The notes under the pieces: generated by a model
The model's input: the letters and a program-made list of their open reading frames with translations, nothing else
Told to the model about the DNA's origin: nothing
The model's database searches: none
Translations under genes and position numbers: made by a program
Shown: one piece after another, positions 51,781-63,062 of the stretch
Numbering within the stretch: the first letter of the stretch is position 1
Layout of the letters: every line of letters starts with the position of its first letter
From: Paraburkholderia haematera
GTDB taxonomy: Bacteria; Pseudomonadota; Gammaproteobacteria; Burkholderiales; Burkholderiaceae
Reading direction: 5' to 3'
Assembly (NCBI RefSeq): GCF_905220975.1
Contig: NZ_CAJNBK010000006.1
Location: 62,001 to 126,000 of the forward strand
DNA: 64,000 bases

Positions 51781-51889
51781 TTCCCCGAACGGCCAATAAC
51801 AGCAGCCCCCTTCAATCCCGTCCCAGCAGCCCCAGCCACTCTGCGGTATAAATACCTCCCGCCTCACCCGCAAACCCCAACACAAACCC

Positions 51890-52501
51890 ATGTCCCACTA
51901 CTTCTACGACCCCGCGGCCGGTCACGGCCTCCCGCATGACCCGTTCAAGGCCATCGTCGCCCCGCGCCTGATCGGCTGGATCTCCTCACGTGCCACCGAC
52001 GGCACGCTGAACCTCGCGCCCTACAGCTTCTTCGGCGCGTTCGCCAGCTTCCCGCCGATCATCGGCTTCTGCAGCGAAGGCCGTAAAGACAGCATCGCCA
52101 ACATCGAGGCCACTGGCGAATTCGTCTGGAATCTCGCCTCAAAGCCGCTCGCCGAACAGATGAACCGCTCGTCAGCGCCGGTCCCTCCGCACGTGGACGA
52201 ATTCGAACTCGCCGGCCTCACGCCCGCGCCGGGCCGCAATGTCGCCGTGCCGCACGTCGCCGAATCGCCGGCCGCGCTCGAATGCAAGTTGCTGCAAGTG
52301 GTGCGTTTGCATACCCTGGAAGGTAAGCCGATGGACAACTACCTGTCGCTTGGGCAAGTGGTCGGCGTCCATATCAACGAGGCTTATCTGAAAGACGGCC
52401 TGTTCGACACGCACGCAGCGCAGCCGATCATGCGTGCCGGCTATCGCGCGGATTACGCGGGAATCGGCGAGATGTTCCAGATGTTCCGCCCGACCGCATA
52501 G
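51890..52501 (+). CDS. Flavin reductase-family (FMN-binding split-barrel) protein
   Basis: A 203-residue DIM6/NTAB-type FMN-binding protein: RLIGWISSRATDGTLNLAPYSFF, FPPIIGFCSEGRKDS and GEFVWNLASKPLAEQM. Members reduce flavins or act on flavin-dependent reactions with a partner oxygenase; no partner is encoded nearby. The ATG at 51890 has only a weak ribosome site. It begins head-to-head with the HipA remnant, so its promoter may lie inside former toxin DNA. Confidence 0.88.
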   Translation: MSHYFYDPAAGHGLPHDPFKAIVAPRLIGWISSRATDGTLNLAPYSFFGAFASFPPIIGFCSEGRKDSIANIEATGEFVWNLASKPLAEQMNRSSAPVPPHVDEFELAGLTPAPGRNVAVPHVAESPAALECKLLQVVRLHTLEGKPMDNYLSLGQVVGVHINEAYLKDGLFDTHAAQPIMRAGYRADYAGIGEMFQMFRPTA

Positions 52502-52610
52502 CGTTTCTTTCCGCAGCGCAAAGCCCCCGCAAACTGGCCCGCATGATGCTTGCAACCGACGCTCCAACGCGTCGTTTTCAAATGCCGGCTCACTCAAGAG
52601 GAGCGCGATC

Positions 52611-53045
52611 ATGTCCACCGAATTCGCTACGCAGTTCAGCCATGTCCGTCCGCAAGACACGTCCTACGTGGATCAGGGCCTGCGCGACTTCTTTCTTTAC
52701 CGTGATTTAGGCATCGCTCAGGCAACCGGCGGCAAGGTGCTCGCGCAACTCGTCAAGGCGAATCACGCACCAGAGCAAGGCACGGGTTGGCACCGTCATG
52801 AGGCTGATTTCCACATTGTGATCATGTTGAAGGGTTGGGCGCGCTTCATGTACGGCGACAAGGAGACGCTCGTCGCCGCCGGCGATTGCGTGCATCAGGC
52901 GCCGGGCATCGTCCACTATCTGTTCGATTACTCAGAAGATATGGAGTACATCGAAATCGTGTCGCCCGCCGATTTCAAATCGATCGAAGTCGAAGGTCCG
53001 TGCGAAGTGCCGGCGGTGCAGCCGTGGAAGAGCGCCGCGGCTTGA
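52611..53045 (+). CDS. Cupin-domain protein
   Basis: A 144-residue single cupin: GTGWHRHEADFHIVIMLKGW and VHQAPGIVHYLFDYSEDMEYIEIV hold the metal-binding His/Glu residues. The frame extends back to 52434, but AGGAG before ATG 52611 and the standard N-terminus fix the start. Single-domain cupins of this size can be dioxygenases, isomerases or binding proteins; the substrate is unknown. The stop at 53045 is four bases from the stop of the convergent PHB depolymerase gene. Confidence 0.83.
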   Translation: MSTEFATQFSHVRPQDTSYVDQGLRDFFLYRDLGIAQATGGKVLAQLVKANHAPEQGTGWHRHEADFHIVIMLKGWARFMYGDKETLVAAGDCVHQAPGIVHYLFDYSEDMEYIEIVSPADFKSIEVEGPCEVPAVQPWKSAAA

Positions 53046-53049
53046 CTCG

Positions 53050-54507
53050 CTATTGCGTCGCGGGTGGCCGTCGGCGCGGTGATCGTGACGCCTCCTGAGG
53101 CTTGGCGCCGGAGCTGGAACCGGCTTCGTTCGTCGCGGTAGTCGTCACGCCCGTATCGATCTCGACGTCGACCACCGCCGCCGCAGCCGGCGCTGCAGCG
53201 GTCACCTCAGAAGCCACCGCCGCAGCCACCGACATCGGCTGAATCGTGCGTGCCCGCGAACTGACCAGCACCGCCCGCGGCTCGTTATCGTAAATCACGG
53301 CTCGCACGCGCGGATAAATCTGCCGTTCCCACCGATGTCCGTTGAACACGCCATAGTGCCCCACACCGGTTTGCACATGATGCGTCTTCAGATACGGCCG
53401 CAGTTTGTCGCACATATCCTGCGCGGCGAGCGTCTGCCCGACTGCGCAGATATCGTCTTTTTCGCCTTCCACGGTCAGCAGCGCCGTACGGCGAATCTTT
53501 GAAGGCTCCACAAGCCGCCCCGCCACCTCGAGCTCATGCAGCGGCAGCGCGTGCCGCTGAAAAACCGTATCCACGGTTTCCAGATAGAAGTCGGCCGTCA
53601 GATCCATGGTCGCGAAGTATTCTTCGTAGAAAGTGCGGATTGCGTCGGCCTTCGCCGGATCGCCCTTGGCGCGCTCGTAATGCATGGTCTCGAACGAGTC
53701 GAGATGGCGGCCGAGGTTCATCGACATAAACGCCGTGAGCTGCACAAAGCCGGGATACACGCGACGATGCGCGCCCGCAAAACCGAACGGCACCGCGCCG
53801 ATCAGGTTCTGCTCGAACCACTCGATCGGCTTGCTCTTCGCCAGTTCGTTGACGCGCGTCGGGTTGATGCGCGTGTCGAGCGGGCCCGCCATCAGCGTCA
53901 TGCTGGCGGGCTGTGCGGGGTTGTCATCGGCGGCCATGAGGGCGACCGCGGCCAACGCGGCGACAGTCGGCTGACACACCGCCAGCAGATGCGTGCCGGG
54001 CCCGATCTTCTCGGTGAAGTCGATCAGGTGCCGCACGAATTCGTCGAAGCCGAAACGGCCCTGGCTTAGCGGCACGTCGCGCGGGTTGTGCCAATCGGTG
54101 ATGTAGACGTCGTGCTCGGCCAGCATGGTGCGTACGGTGCCGCGCAGCAGGGTCGCGAAGTGGCCGGACATGGGCGCGATCACCAGCACGCGCGGCTGCG
54201 GTTGCGAAAGGGAGGCATCCTTACGGAAATGCAATAGCGAACAGAACGGTGTATGCGCTGCGACCTCCTCGACGATCCGGGCGGATTTGCCTTCCGTCAC
54301 CACGCTTTCGATGTCGAATGGCGGCCTGACAGGCGTGAGTCCGGCGAGCGTCAGCAACTCGCAGGCCGCGCGAATCGAGCGTCCATGCGACGTCTCGCCA
54401 AACGCAGGCCACGCGTCGAGCGAATGATTCACCAGCGCAGCGCCGTGCCGCATCGGCAGCATCATGTCGGCGAAAGCCTGGTATGTGGGATATGCGAACA
54501 GGTTCAT
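53050..54507 (-). CDS. phaZ: Intracellular PHB depolymerase
   Basis: A 485-residue polyhydroxybutyrate depolymerase that mobilises storage granules. The alpha/beta-hydrolase core has Cys178 in LLAVCQPTVAAL where most lipases have Ser; a cysteine nucleophile is known for Ralstonia-type PhaZ1. Other family pieces are YITDWHNPRDVPLS, MAGPLDTRINP and GHYGVFNGHRWER (catalytic His). The C-terminal ~70 residues are Ala/Pro/Arg-rich and not part of the fold. The frame extends to 54612; ATG 54507 (MNLFAYPTYQ) is the family start, though AAGG is very close to it. Confidence 0.92.
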   Translation of the reverse strand: MNLFAYPTYQAFADMMLPMRHGAALVNHSLDAWPAFGETSHGRSIRAACELLTLAGLTPVRPPFDIESVVTEGKSARIVEEVAAHTPFCSLLHFRKDASLSQPQPRVLVIAPMSGHFATLLRGTVRTMLAEHDVYITDWHNPRDVPLSQGRFGFDEFVRHLIDFTEKIGPGTHLLAVCQPTVAALAAVALMAADDNPAQPASMTLMAGPLDTRINPTRVNELAKSKPIEWFEQNLIGAVPFGFAGAHRRVYPGFVQLTAFMSMNLGRHLDSFETMHYERAKGDPAKADAIRTFYEEYFATMDLTADFYLETVDTVFQRHALPLHELEVAGRLVEPSKIRRTALLTVEGEKDDICAVGQTLAAQDMCDKLRPYLKTHHVQTGVGHYGVFNGHRWERQIYPRVRAVIYDNEPRAVLVSSRARTIQPMSVAAAVASEVTAAAPAAAAVVDVEIDTGVTTTATNEAGSSSGAKPQEASRSPRRRPPATQ

Positions 54508-54726
54508 AACCTTCGCACGAGTGCAGGAAAGGAAGGAACCCGAATAGAGGCAAGTCATGTGCCAATCATGCGGTCGCACTGGCGCGGCCGTCCCTGCACG
54601 CTGGCATAGCATTTGCGCAAGTCATGGGAACGGGCCGAATTTGCCGCGCTTTGGTGCGCCCGCGCACGGCAACGTGCATGCGCAGCGTCAGGCGGCGGCG
54701 GAACGCCTCATCTGGAGGAGAATCGT

Positions 54727-55380
54727 ATGGCGAATACCACGCTCACCATCAGCAGCAAGAATTATTCGTCGTGGTCGCTGCGCGGCTGGCTGCTGACGAA
54801 GTTCAGCGGCCTGCCGTTCGAAGAGATCGTGATGCCGATCGACGATCCCGCCGCGCGCGCCGAATTGCTGCTGCTGTCGCCGTCGATTCTGGTGCCGTGT
54901 CTCTTTCACGACGGCATCAAGATCTGGGATACCCTGGCGATTGCCGAATACCTGAACGAGGTGAAGCCGGGAGCGGAGCTGTTGCCGAAAGACATCCGCG
55001 CGCGAGCGCATTGCCGCTCGATTTGCGGTGAGATGCATTCGGGTTTTGCTTCGCTGCGCTCGGCATTGCCGATGAATCTGAAAGCGCATTTTCCGGGCTT
55101 CAAGGTGTGGGCGCGGGCGCAATCGGATATCGACCGCATTGTGACGATCTGGAGCGAGTGCCTGAAGCAGTACGGCGGGCCGTTTCTATTCGGCGAGCGT
55201 AGCGCGGCGGACGCGATGTATGCGCCGGTGGTGACGCGTTTCGTGACCTACGACGTCAAGCTGGATCCGGAGATTGTCGACTATGGGCAGCGCATCATGG
55301 CGTTGCCGGAAATGCAGCAGTGGATCGCGGACGCGCAGCAGGAAGTGGAAGAGATCGACGAGCTGGACGTGGAGTTTTGA
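54727..55380 (+). CDS. Glutathione S-transferase
   Basis: A 217-residue GST with the N-terminal thioredoxin-like domain (NYSSWSLRGWLLTKFSGLPF with catalytic Ser, then SPSILVPCLFHDG and WDTLAIAEYL) and a helical C-terminal domain ending EIDELDVEF. The motif NYSSWSLR is typical of the YfcF/YliJ-like and zeta-related bacterial groups. GGAGAA lies eight bases before ATG 54727; longer starts to 54613 are unlikely. Detoxification role; target unknown. Confidence 0.9.
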   Translation: MANTTLTISSKNYSSWSLRGWLLTKFSGLPFEEIVMPIDDPAARAELLLLSPSILVPCLFHDGIKIWDTLAIAEYLNEVKPGAELLPKDIRARAHCRSICGEMHSGFASLRSALPMNLKAHFPGFKVWARAQSDIDRIVTIWSECLKQYGGPFLFGERSAADAMYAPVVTRFVTYDVKLDPEIVDYGQRIMALPEMQQWIADAQQEVEEIDELDVEF

Positions 55381-55440
55381 TGACGGGTTTTAATGACGGC
55401 GCACGACGCGGCGAGACCCGCCGCGCCGTTAAAAAACACT

Positions 55441-57423
55441 TTAATCCCGCCCCGCTTCCAGCTTGAACACGCTAACCACCTGCGCAAGCCGCGCCGCGTG
55501 ATCGCGCAACTCGGCCGCTGCTTGTTCCGCCTCGCCGACAATCGTCGCATTCTGCTGGGTTGCCTCGCCGATCTGCGTGACGGCAAGGTTGACCTGCTCG
55601 ATACCACCCGATTGCTCACGTGACGCAACGCTGATCTCCGCCATGATCGCGCGCACCTGGCCCACCTGGTGAACGATGCCCTGCATCGTCGAGCTGGCCT
55701 CTTCGGCGATCCGGAAGCCGTTCTGAACAGTCGCCGTGGAGGTGGCGATCAGGCCTTCGATCTCCTTCACCGAAGCCGCGCTGCGCTGTGCCAGCGCGCG
55801 TACTTCCGAGGCCACCACCGCAAAGCCCCGGCCGTGTTCGCCGGCGCGCGCCGCTTCGACGGCTGCATTCAACGCAAGAATATTGGTCTGGAACGCGATG
55901 CCTTCGATCACGCTGGTGATCTCGGCGATCTTCTGCGAGGAACGGCTGATCTCGCCCATCGTCGAGACCACGCGTTCGACGGCGCGACCGCCTTCGAGCG
56001 CGGCGTCCGCGGCATTCGTGACGAGCGTGTTGGCCTGCGCGGCATGGTCGGCGTTCTGCTGCACGGTCGACGTGATCTGTTCCATGCTGGCCGCGGTTTC
56101 TTCGAGGCTGCTCGCCTGCGTAGCGATACGCGCGGCAATGTTGCCGCTGCCGGCGGCGATCTTTTCGGTGCCTTCCGACATATCCGTCGACGCATTGCGC
56201 ACTTGCGAAACAATGCGCGCGAGGCCTTCGCCGATGCCGTCGATCGACTGCATCAAGCGGCCGATTTCGTCGGCGCGCGCATTCGCACCGTTGCCGCTCT
56301 TTGCCACGCGCACGCTCAGATCGCCCGAGGCGAAGCGCTCGGACGCCTTGGCGGCTTCATCGAGCGGACGGCTCACCAGGCGGCGCACGGCGATCAGGAA
56401 CACGATCGCGAACGCGCCGACCAGCGCGAAACCGATCACGAGGAATGTATTGCGTGTTGTGACGACGTCGGCCATCACTTCGTCGCGCGGTGCGACGCCG
56501 CCCACCAGCCATTGCCATTCCGGCACGGTGATGAAGGACACGAACTTGTCGCGCGCGTTGCGCTCGCCGAGCGTCGCGTCGGCGGAGCTGAATTCGAGCT
56601 GGCCTTCTTTCATGTCGAGCATTTGCTGATACGGCGCGTTCGCGTTGTCCGCGTTCTGGCCGGCGGCAGCAGGATGCACGATCAGCTTGCCGCGATCCGC
56701 GCCCTTCGAGGCGTTGACCACAAAGTAGTAGCCGCTGTCGCCGATTTTGAGTTTGCTGATGCCGTCTTCGACCGACTGGATTTCCTTGTCCACGTTCACG
56801 CCGACGAACAGCGCGCCGATCACGCGACCGCTCGCGTCCGTAATCGGCCGATATTGGGTAATCAGCCGTTTGCCGAAGAGCGCGGCAAGTCCCGTATAGG
56901 ATTTGTTCGCGAGGATCAGCGCATACGCGGGCGCCTTGCGGTCGAGCAGCGTGCCGATCGCGCGCGAGCCGTCCTGTTTCTTCAGCGAAGTCGTCACGCG
57001 GACGAAATCGTCGCCGCTACGCGCGAACACGGTGGCCACCGCGCCGCTGCGTTCGAGAAACTGATCGGGGATCGAAAAGTCCATGTTCAGGACTTTGTCG
57101 CCGGCCTTGAAGGTCGGCGTGGCGACGCCGTTGACGTCGACTTTCTGGCTGTCGTCGAGCGTGTAGCTGGTGGGCAGGAAGCTCGCGAACAGCGACATCG
57201 AGCGATCGACTTCGGTCGACAGCGCCTTGTCGAACAGCGCGATCATGGCGGCGATCGAGCGGTCCTTATCGGCGATGCGTTCGAGCACCTGATCGCTGAC
57301 CAGCTTGCCGGCGCTGCGCGTGAGCGCCCAGGTAAAGGCAGCGAAAATCAATGCCACCAGCACGCACGACAGCACGGCAAGCCGGGCGCCAACGCTGGCG
57401 CGGCGCAAAGAGAGAAGTTCCAT
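55441..57423 (-). CDS. Methyl-accepting chemotaxis protein with a Cache sensor
   Basis: A 660-residue receptor. A first membrane helix (~13-35; VLSCVLVALIFAAFTWAL) and second (~325-348) enclose a ~290-residue periplasmic double-Cache sensor (SFLPTSYTLDD, KRLITQYRPITDASGRVIGALFVGV, GYYFVVNASKG) that binds small molecules, often organic acids. HAMP follows, then the signalling domain with tip [20 protein letters not shown]. The ATG at 57423 starts MELLSLRRASVGAR; the frame runs to 57483. The sigma-28 promoter at 57494-57520 would then lie 70 bases upstream, as with the others. Confidence 0.93.
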   Translation of the reverse strand: MELLSLRRASVGARLAVLSCVLVALIFAAFTWALTRSAGKLVSDQVLERIADKDRSIAAMIALFDKALSTEVDRSMSLFASFLPTSYTLDDSQKVDVNGVATPTFKAGDKVLNMDFSIPDQFLERSGAVATVFARSGDDFVRVTTSLKKQDGSRAIGTLLDRKAPAYALILANKSYTGLAALFGKRLITQYRPITDASGRVIGALFVGVNVDKEIQSVEDGISKLKIGDSGYYFVVNASKGADRGKLIVHPAAAGQNADNANAPYQQMLDMKEGQLEFSSADATLGERNARDKFVSFITVPEWQWLVGGVAPRDEVMADVVTTRNTFLVIGFALVGAFAIVFLIAVRRLVSRPLDEAAKASERFASGDLSVRVAKSGNGANARADEIGRLMQSIDGIGEGLARIVSQVRNASTDMSEGTEKIAAGSGNIAARIATQASSLEETAASMEQITSTVQQNADHAAQANTLVTNAADAALEGGRAVERVVSTMGEISRSSQKIAEITSVIEGIAFQTNILALNAAVEAARAGEHGRGFAVVASEVRALAQRSAASVKEIEGLIATSTATVQNGFRIAEEASSTMQGIVHQVGQVRAIMAEISVASREQSGGIEQVNLAVTQIGEATQQNATIVGEAEQAAAELRDHAARLAQVVSVFKLEAGRD

Positions 57424-57493
57424 GGACGCTCGGGGTAAAGAAGGACGTATGACGTGTAACCAATGCGAATGCATGGTTGACATCTACGTCATG

Positions 57494-57520
57494 ATTACGG
57501 CCAATTTGCCCCTATCTTTA
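57494..57520 (-). promoter_or_regulatory. Sigma-28 (FliA) promoter of the Cache chemoreceptor
   Basis: On the minus strand TAAAGATA, exactly 11 bases, then GCCGTAAT. The -35 box matches TAAAGTTT at six of eight; the -10 box keeps GCCG and one A. The match is weaker at -10 than for the other two receptors. Confidence 0.7.
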
Positions 57521-57574
57521 GCGCCTTAGAAAGCTTTGCGTAATATTGCGCCGAGTATCGTCGTCAACGCGTCG

Positions 57575-60199
<2,625 letters not shown>

Positions 60200-60242
60200 G
60201 GCAGGCAAGGCTCGTCGCGGCATTGGGCCGCATCATGAACCG

Positions 60243-60273
60243 AGTATTAACCTTCCCATGATGGGAAGGTCAA
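60243..60273 (-). promoter_or_regulatory. CueR-type promoter of copA
   Basis: The minus strand has TTGACC (-35, 60268-60273), a 19-base spacer, and AATACT (-10, 60243-60248). The spacer holds the palindrome ACCTTCCC-N5-GGGAAGGT (60250-60270). A 19-base spacer with a palindrome in it is the hallmark of MerR-family copper regulation by CueR. Confidence 0.9.
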
Positions 60274-60432
60274 GGCTGTTTTTTGTAGCGCGTTGAAGCG
60301 CCGCCAACCGCGCCACCCTAATGCGTTGCCGAAAGCGCCCGGGATGTCCGCCAGTCGATCGGGTCCATGGCGCTAGCTGCGCAAACGGGGAACGGGCGCC
60401 TGAGTCGCGAGACGGTTGGCGAGCAAAAAAGC

Positions 60433-61104
60433 CTAGAACGCCGGCGGCGCGTCCAGCATCGCCTGGCCAACGGCCTTCTGTTCATCGGCGGTGCGGGCCA
60501 GCAGGGCTTCGGCCGCGCCGCGCCGGTCGGCGGCTTCCTTGTTCTGGCCGAGTTTCCATTTGCCGACCAGTCGTGTGACCTCGATCTCGAGACCGACGAT
60601 CGCCCCCAGCATCTGGGCGATATAGTCGGCCGGCGCGTCTCCCATCTTCCAGGGCACCGCTTCGCCCGCTTCCATCTTGCGGGTTAGCCGCGCGACCAGG
60701 CCACGCACGAACGCCTCGTCGTCGCGCACGGTGATCCGGCCGTGCGCATGGACCACCATATAGTTGTAAGTCGGCACCTGGCGATGCGTCTCGTGCTTGC
60801 TCGGATACCAGGTCGGCGAAATATAGGCGGCGGGCCCCTGGAAAATGACGAGCGCTTCCGGGTTGGCGGCGACTTCCTGCCAGACTGGATTGGCACGAGC
60901 GACGTGGGCGCGGAGTATGCCGTGGGAATGCGCGGGCGCCGCGTCGCTCCCTCCGGGAACTGGCTGCGCGTCGAACTCGAATGGCAAATGGTTCGCGTCG
61001 AGCCCATTCGGCCCGTGCGTAATCAGCGCGCCGAACGGCTGCTCGGCGATCAGGCGGTGGAGAACCTCTGGACGATTCTCTTCAAAATGGGCTGGCATAT
61101 ACAT
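60433..61104 (-). CDS. FMN-binding negative transcriptional regulator (PaiB family)
   Basis: A 223-residue PaiB-like protein of the FMN-binding split-barrel fold. Family pieces are MYMPAHFEENRPEVLHRLI, PFGALITHGPNGLDANHLPFEFD, WQEVAANPEALVIFQGP and YISPTWYPSKHETHRQVPTYNY. PaiB proteins in Bacillus repress sporulation/protease genes; elsewhere their role is unclear and some may be flavin-binding enzymes. The start at 61104 is fixed by GGAG six bases upstream; the frame runs on to 61278. It is transcribed toward copA (tandem, 230 bases apart), but has no obvious link to copper. Confidence 0.88.
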   Translation of the reverse strand: MYMPAHFEENRPEVLHRLIAEQPFGALITHGPNGLDANHLPFEFDAQPVPGGSDAAPAHSHGILRAHVARANPVWQEVAANPEALVIFQGPAAYISPTWYPSKHETHRQVPTYNYMVVHAHGRITVRDDEAFVRGLVARLTRKMEAGEAVPWKMGDAPADYIAQMLGAIVGLEIEVTRLVGKWKLGQNKEAADRRGAAEALLARTADEQKAVGQAMLDAPPAF

Positions 61105-61399
61105 AAAACGCTCCGGATACAGAAGGGCGGTGAGGAGTTGGAAAGGGCGGCCGGCCGGGCATGAACCCACGCGGGAGTGGCAAAAATCGTCAACCGTACT
61201 GTAAATGGTGTCCGCGGGCTCATTATCAGGCGCTATTCCTGCCTTTGCCCTTGCCTGGTGAGCAAGGATACGATACAACCCGATGTTGTCGGAACCGCGA
61301 GCCGCGGATTGGCTGCGCTGGGCTTAGGGAGGCCACGCAAACAGGTTCCGTCGCGCACCGACGTCTCCCTTAGGACCGCACGTTCTGCCACCTGAACGA

Positions 61400-62821
61400 A
61401 TGATAAAAAATCGCCAAGAACTGTTTTCGCTTCACTGGACCTGCGCGTCGCTCGCAGGCCTCGCATTTCTGGCCGGTTGTGCGTCGACGCCTTCCACGAC
61501 GCAAAAAACCACCGGCTGGATCAAGGATGAAGTCGCCGATTCATATGTATTCGGCTATCCGCTGGTGCTGATGGGCGTTGCGCGCGACGCGGCGGTCGGC
61601 ACCGATCCGGGCCAGGCGCCGGTCAATACGCTGCGCCACGCGCAGGCCCTGCCGCCGATCGGCGCAGCCAATCCGCTGCAGCCGAGTCTCGACACGCTCG
61701 ATTCGACCGGCTGGCTGGACGTCGGCAGCGAGCCGGTGATCGTGTCGCTGCCCGACTCGCACGGCCGCTACGTCGACGCCCGCGTGCTCGACATGTGGAC
61801 CAATGTCGTCTGGTCGACCAGCTCGCAGTTCGCCACCCGCGCTGCGGGTATCAAGGCGCAAACGATTGCCTTCGTCGGCCCGGGCTGGCAGGGCGATTTG
61901 CCCAAGGGCGTGACGCGCGTCGCCGTGCCGACCCGCAACGCATGGGTGAGCGTGCGCATCCAGTCTAACGGCACCCGCGATCTGACGGCGGTGCGCAAGC
62001 TGCAGCACGCCATCCGTGTCGCGCCGCTGAGCGTCTACGCCGGCGACACGCGCTCGGCGCAGATTTCGCCGCCGCGCAGCAATGCCGCCGATGCCGCCGC
62101 CATGGCCGCTTCCGGCACACCGGCCGCGCGAGTTGCCGCGCTCGACGCGAACGGTTTCTTTAGCCGGCTCGCGCAGGCTTTGCCGGACAACCCGCCGATG
62201 CCGGCCGATCCGCACGCACTGAAAATCCTGTCTGACTTCGGCGTGACGCCCGGCGATCCGGTGAAGCTCCCGAACGCGCCGGAGGCGGTTGCCGCGGGTC
62301 TTGCCGACGGCCACGAGCGCGTCGTCACACCGCCGTCCAATCTGCTGAGCGGCAATGGCTGGAGCTGGTTCGGCGACGGCGTCGGCAACTACGGCCCCGA
62401 CTACGCGATGCGTGCTTACGCCGCGGCCACTCAGCCGGGTATCGGCACCAAGGACGACGAAGTGCGCGCGGTCGTCACCCAGGACAGCGACGGTCATGCG
62501 CTCAACGGCGCAAACCGTTATGTGATCCATTTCGCGCCGAACCAGTTGCCACCGGTACGCGGCTTCTGGTCTATCACGGCGTACACGAAGGACGGCGCGT
62601 TAGGCGAAAGCGCGCCGGCGCGTCTGGCAGTTGGCGATCGCAACGGCGTGCGCCGCAATCGCGACGGTTCGCTCGACGTGACGGTGTCGTCGGTGCGCAG
62701 CAGGAGCGGCAACTGGCTGCCGGCGCCGCGCACCGATCTGCAACTGGTGCTGCGTCTGTACGCGCCGAAGCCGCAAGCGACTGACGGTAGCTGGCAACCG
62801 CCCGCCGTCGTGCGTCAGTAA
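61400..62821 (+). CDS. DUF1254/DUF1214-domain lipoprotein
   Basis: A 473-residue exported protein. A signal peptide with lipobox LAGC (Cys27) is followed by a DUF1254 domain (YVFGYPLVLMGVARDA, MWTNVVWSTSSQF, WQGDLPKGVTRVAVPTRNAWV) and a C-terminal DUF1214 domain (NRYVIHFAPNQLPPVRGFWSITAY, RNRDGSLDVTVSS). Such proteins are widespread and of unknown role, probably in the periplasm. The ATG at 61400 has a weak ribosome site. No partner gene nearby; a separate 13-bp hairpin follows at 62898. Confidence 0.88.
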   Translation: MIKNRQELFSLHWTCASLAGLAFLAGCASTPSTTQKTTGWIKDEVADSYVFGYPLVLMGVARDAAVGTDPGQAPVNTLRHAQALPPIGAANPLQPSLDTLDSTGWLDVGSEPVIVSLPDSHGRYVDARVLDMWTNVVWSTSSQFATRAAGIKAQTIAFVGPGWQGDLPKGVTRVAVPTRNAWVSVRIQSNGTRDLTAVRKLQHAIRVAPLSVYAGDTRSAQISPPRSNAADAAAMAASGTPAARVAALDANGFFSRLAQALPDNPPMPADPHALKILSDFGVTPGDPVKLPNAPEAVAAGLADGHERVVTPPSNLLSGNGWSWFGDGVGNYGPDYAMRAYAAATQPGIGTKDDEVRAVVTQDSDGHALNGANRYVIHFAPNQLPPVRGFWSITAYTKDGALGESAPARLAVGDRNGVRRNRDGSLDVTVSSVRSRSGNWLPAPRTDLQLVLRLYAPKPQATDGSWQPPAVVRQ

Positions 62822-62897
62822 ATTGCGTCGGTGAAATGCATGCGTGGTGCTATGCGTCACGGCTGTGACAGCAATGCATGAGTGACGCATAAATCCA

Positions 62898-62931
62898 CCC
62901 ATGTCCGCCGCTTTGTGCCGGCGGACATGGG
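62898..62931. terminator. Hairpin after the DUF1254 gene
   Basis: CCCATGTCCGCCG pairs perfectly with CGGCGGACATGGG over an 8-base loop. No T-run follows on the plus strand, so it may stabilise the transcript end rather than terminate it. Confidence 0.6.
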
Positions 62932-62952
62932 CTGCTGTAGCGTGCAACAATG

Positions 62953-62970
62953 TGTAAGCCACGGCTTACA
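62953..62970. promoter_or_regulatory. Perfect palindrome upstream of the DUF748 gene
   Basis: TGTAAGCC-AC-GGCTTACA is a perfect 8+2+8 palindrome about 90 bases before the next gene. Its size fits a TetR- or GntR-type operator; the protein is unknown. Confidence 0.5.
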
Positions 62971-63062
62971 TTGCTATCCCGCGTAAGATTCACCACTTAT
63001 ACTGCCGCTTGCGGGATTTTCGTTTCGCGGCGGGCTTGCCGCCGCATTACCCAAGACCGAGC

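Noticed and set aside
55403..55429. GC-rich hairpin between the GST and Cache receptor genes as a terminator
   Set aside because: The stem is good, but the A/T-run lies on the wrong side for either strand, so I did not list it as a terminator.
55669..57438. 589-codon plus-strand frame opposite the Cache chemoreceptor
   Set aside because: Shadow frame with extreme Arg/Ala/His content; the minus-strand receptor is unmistakable.
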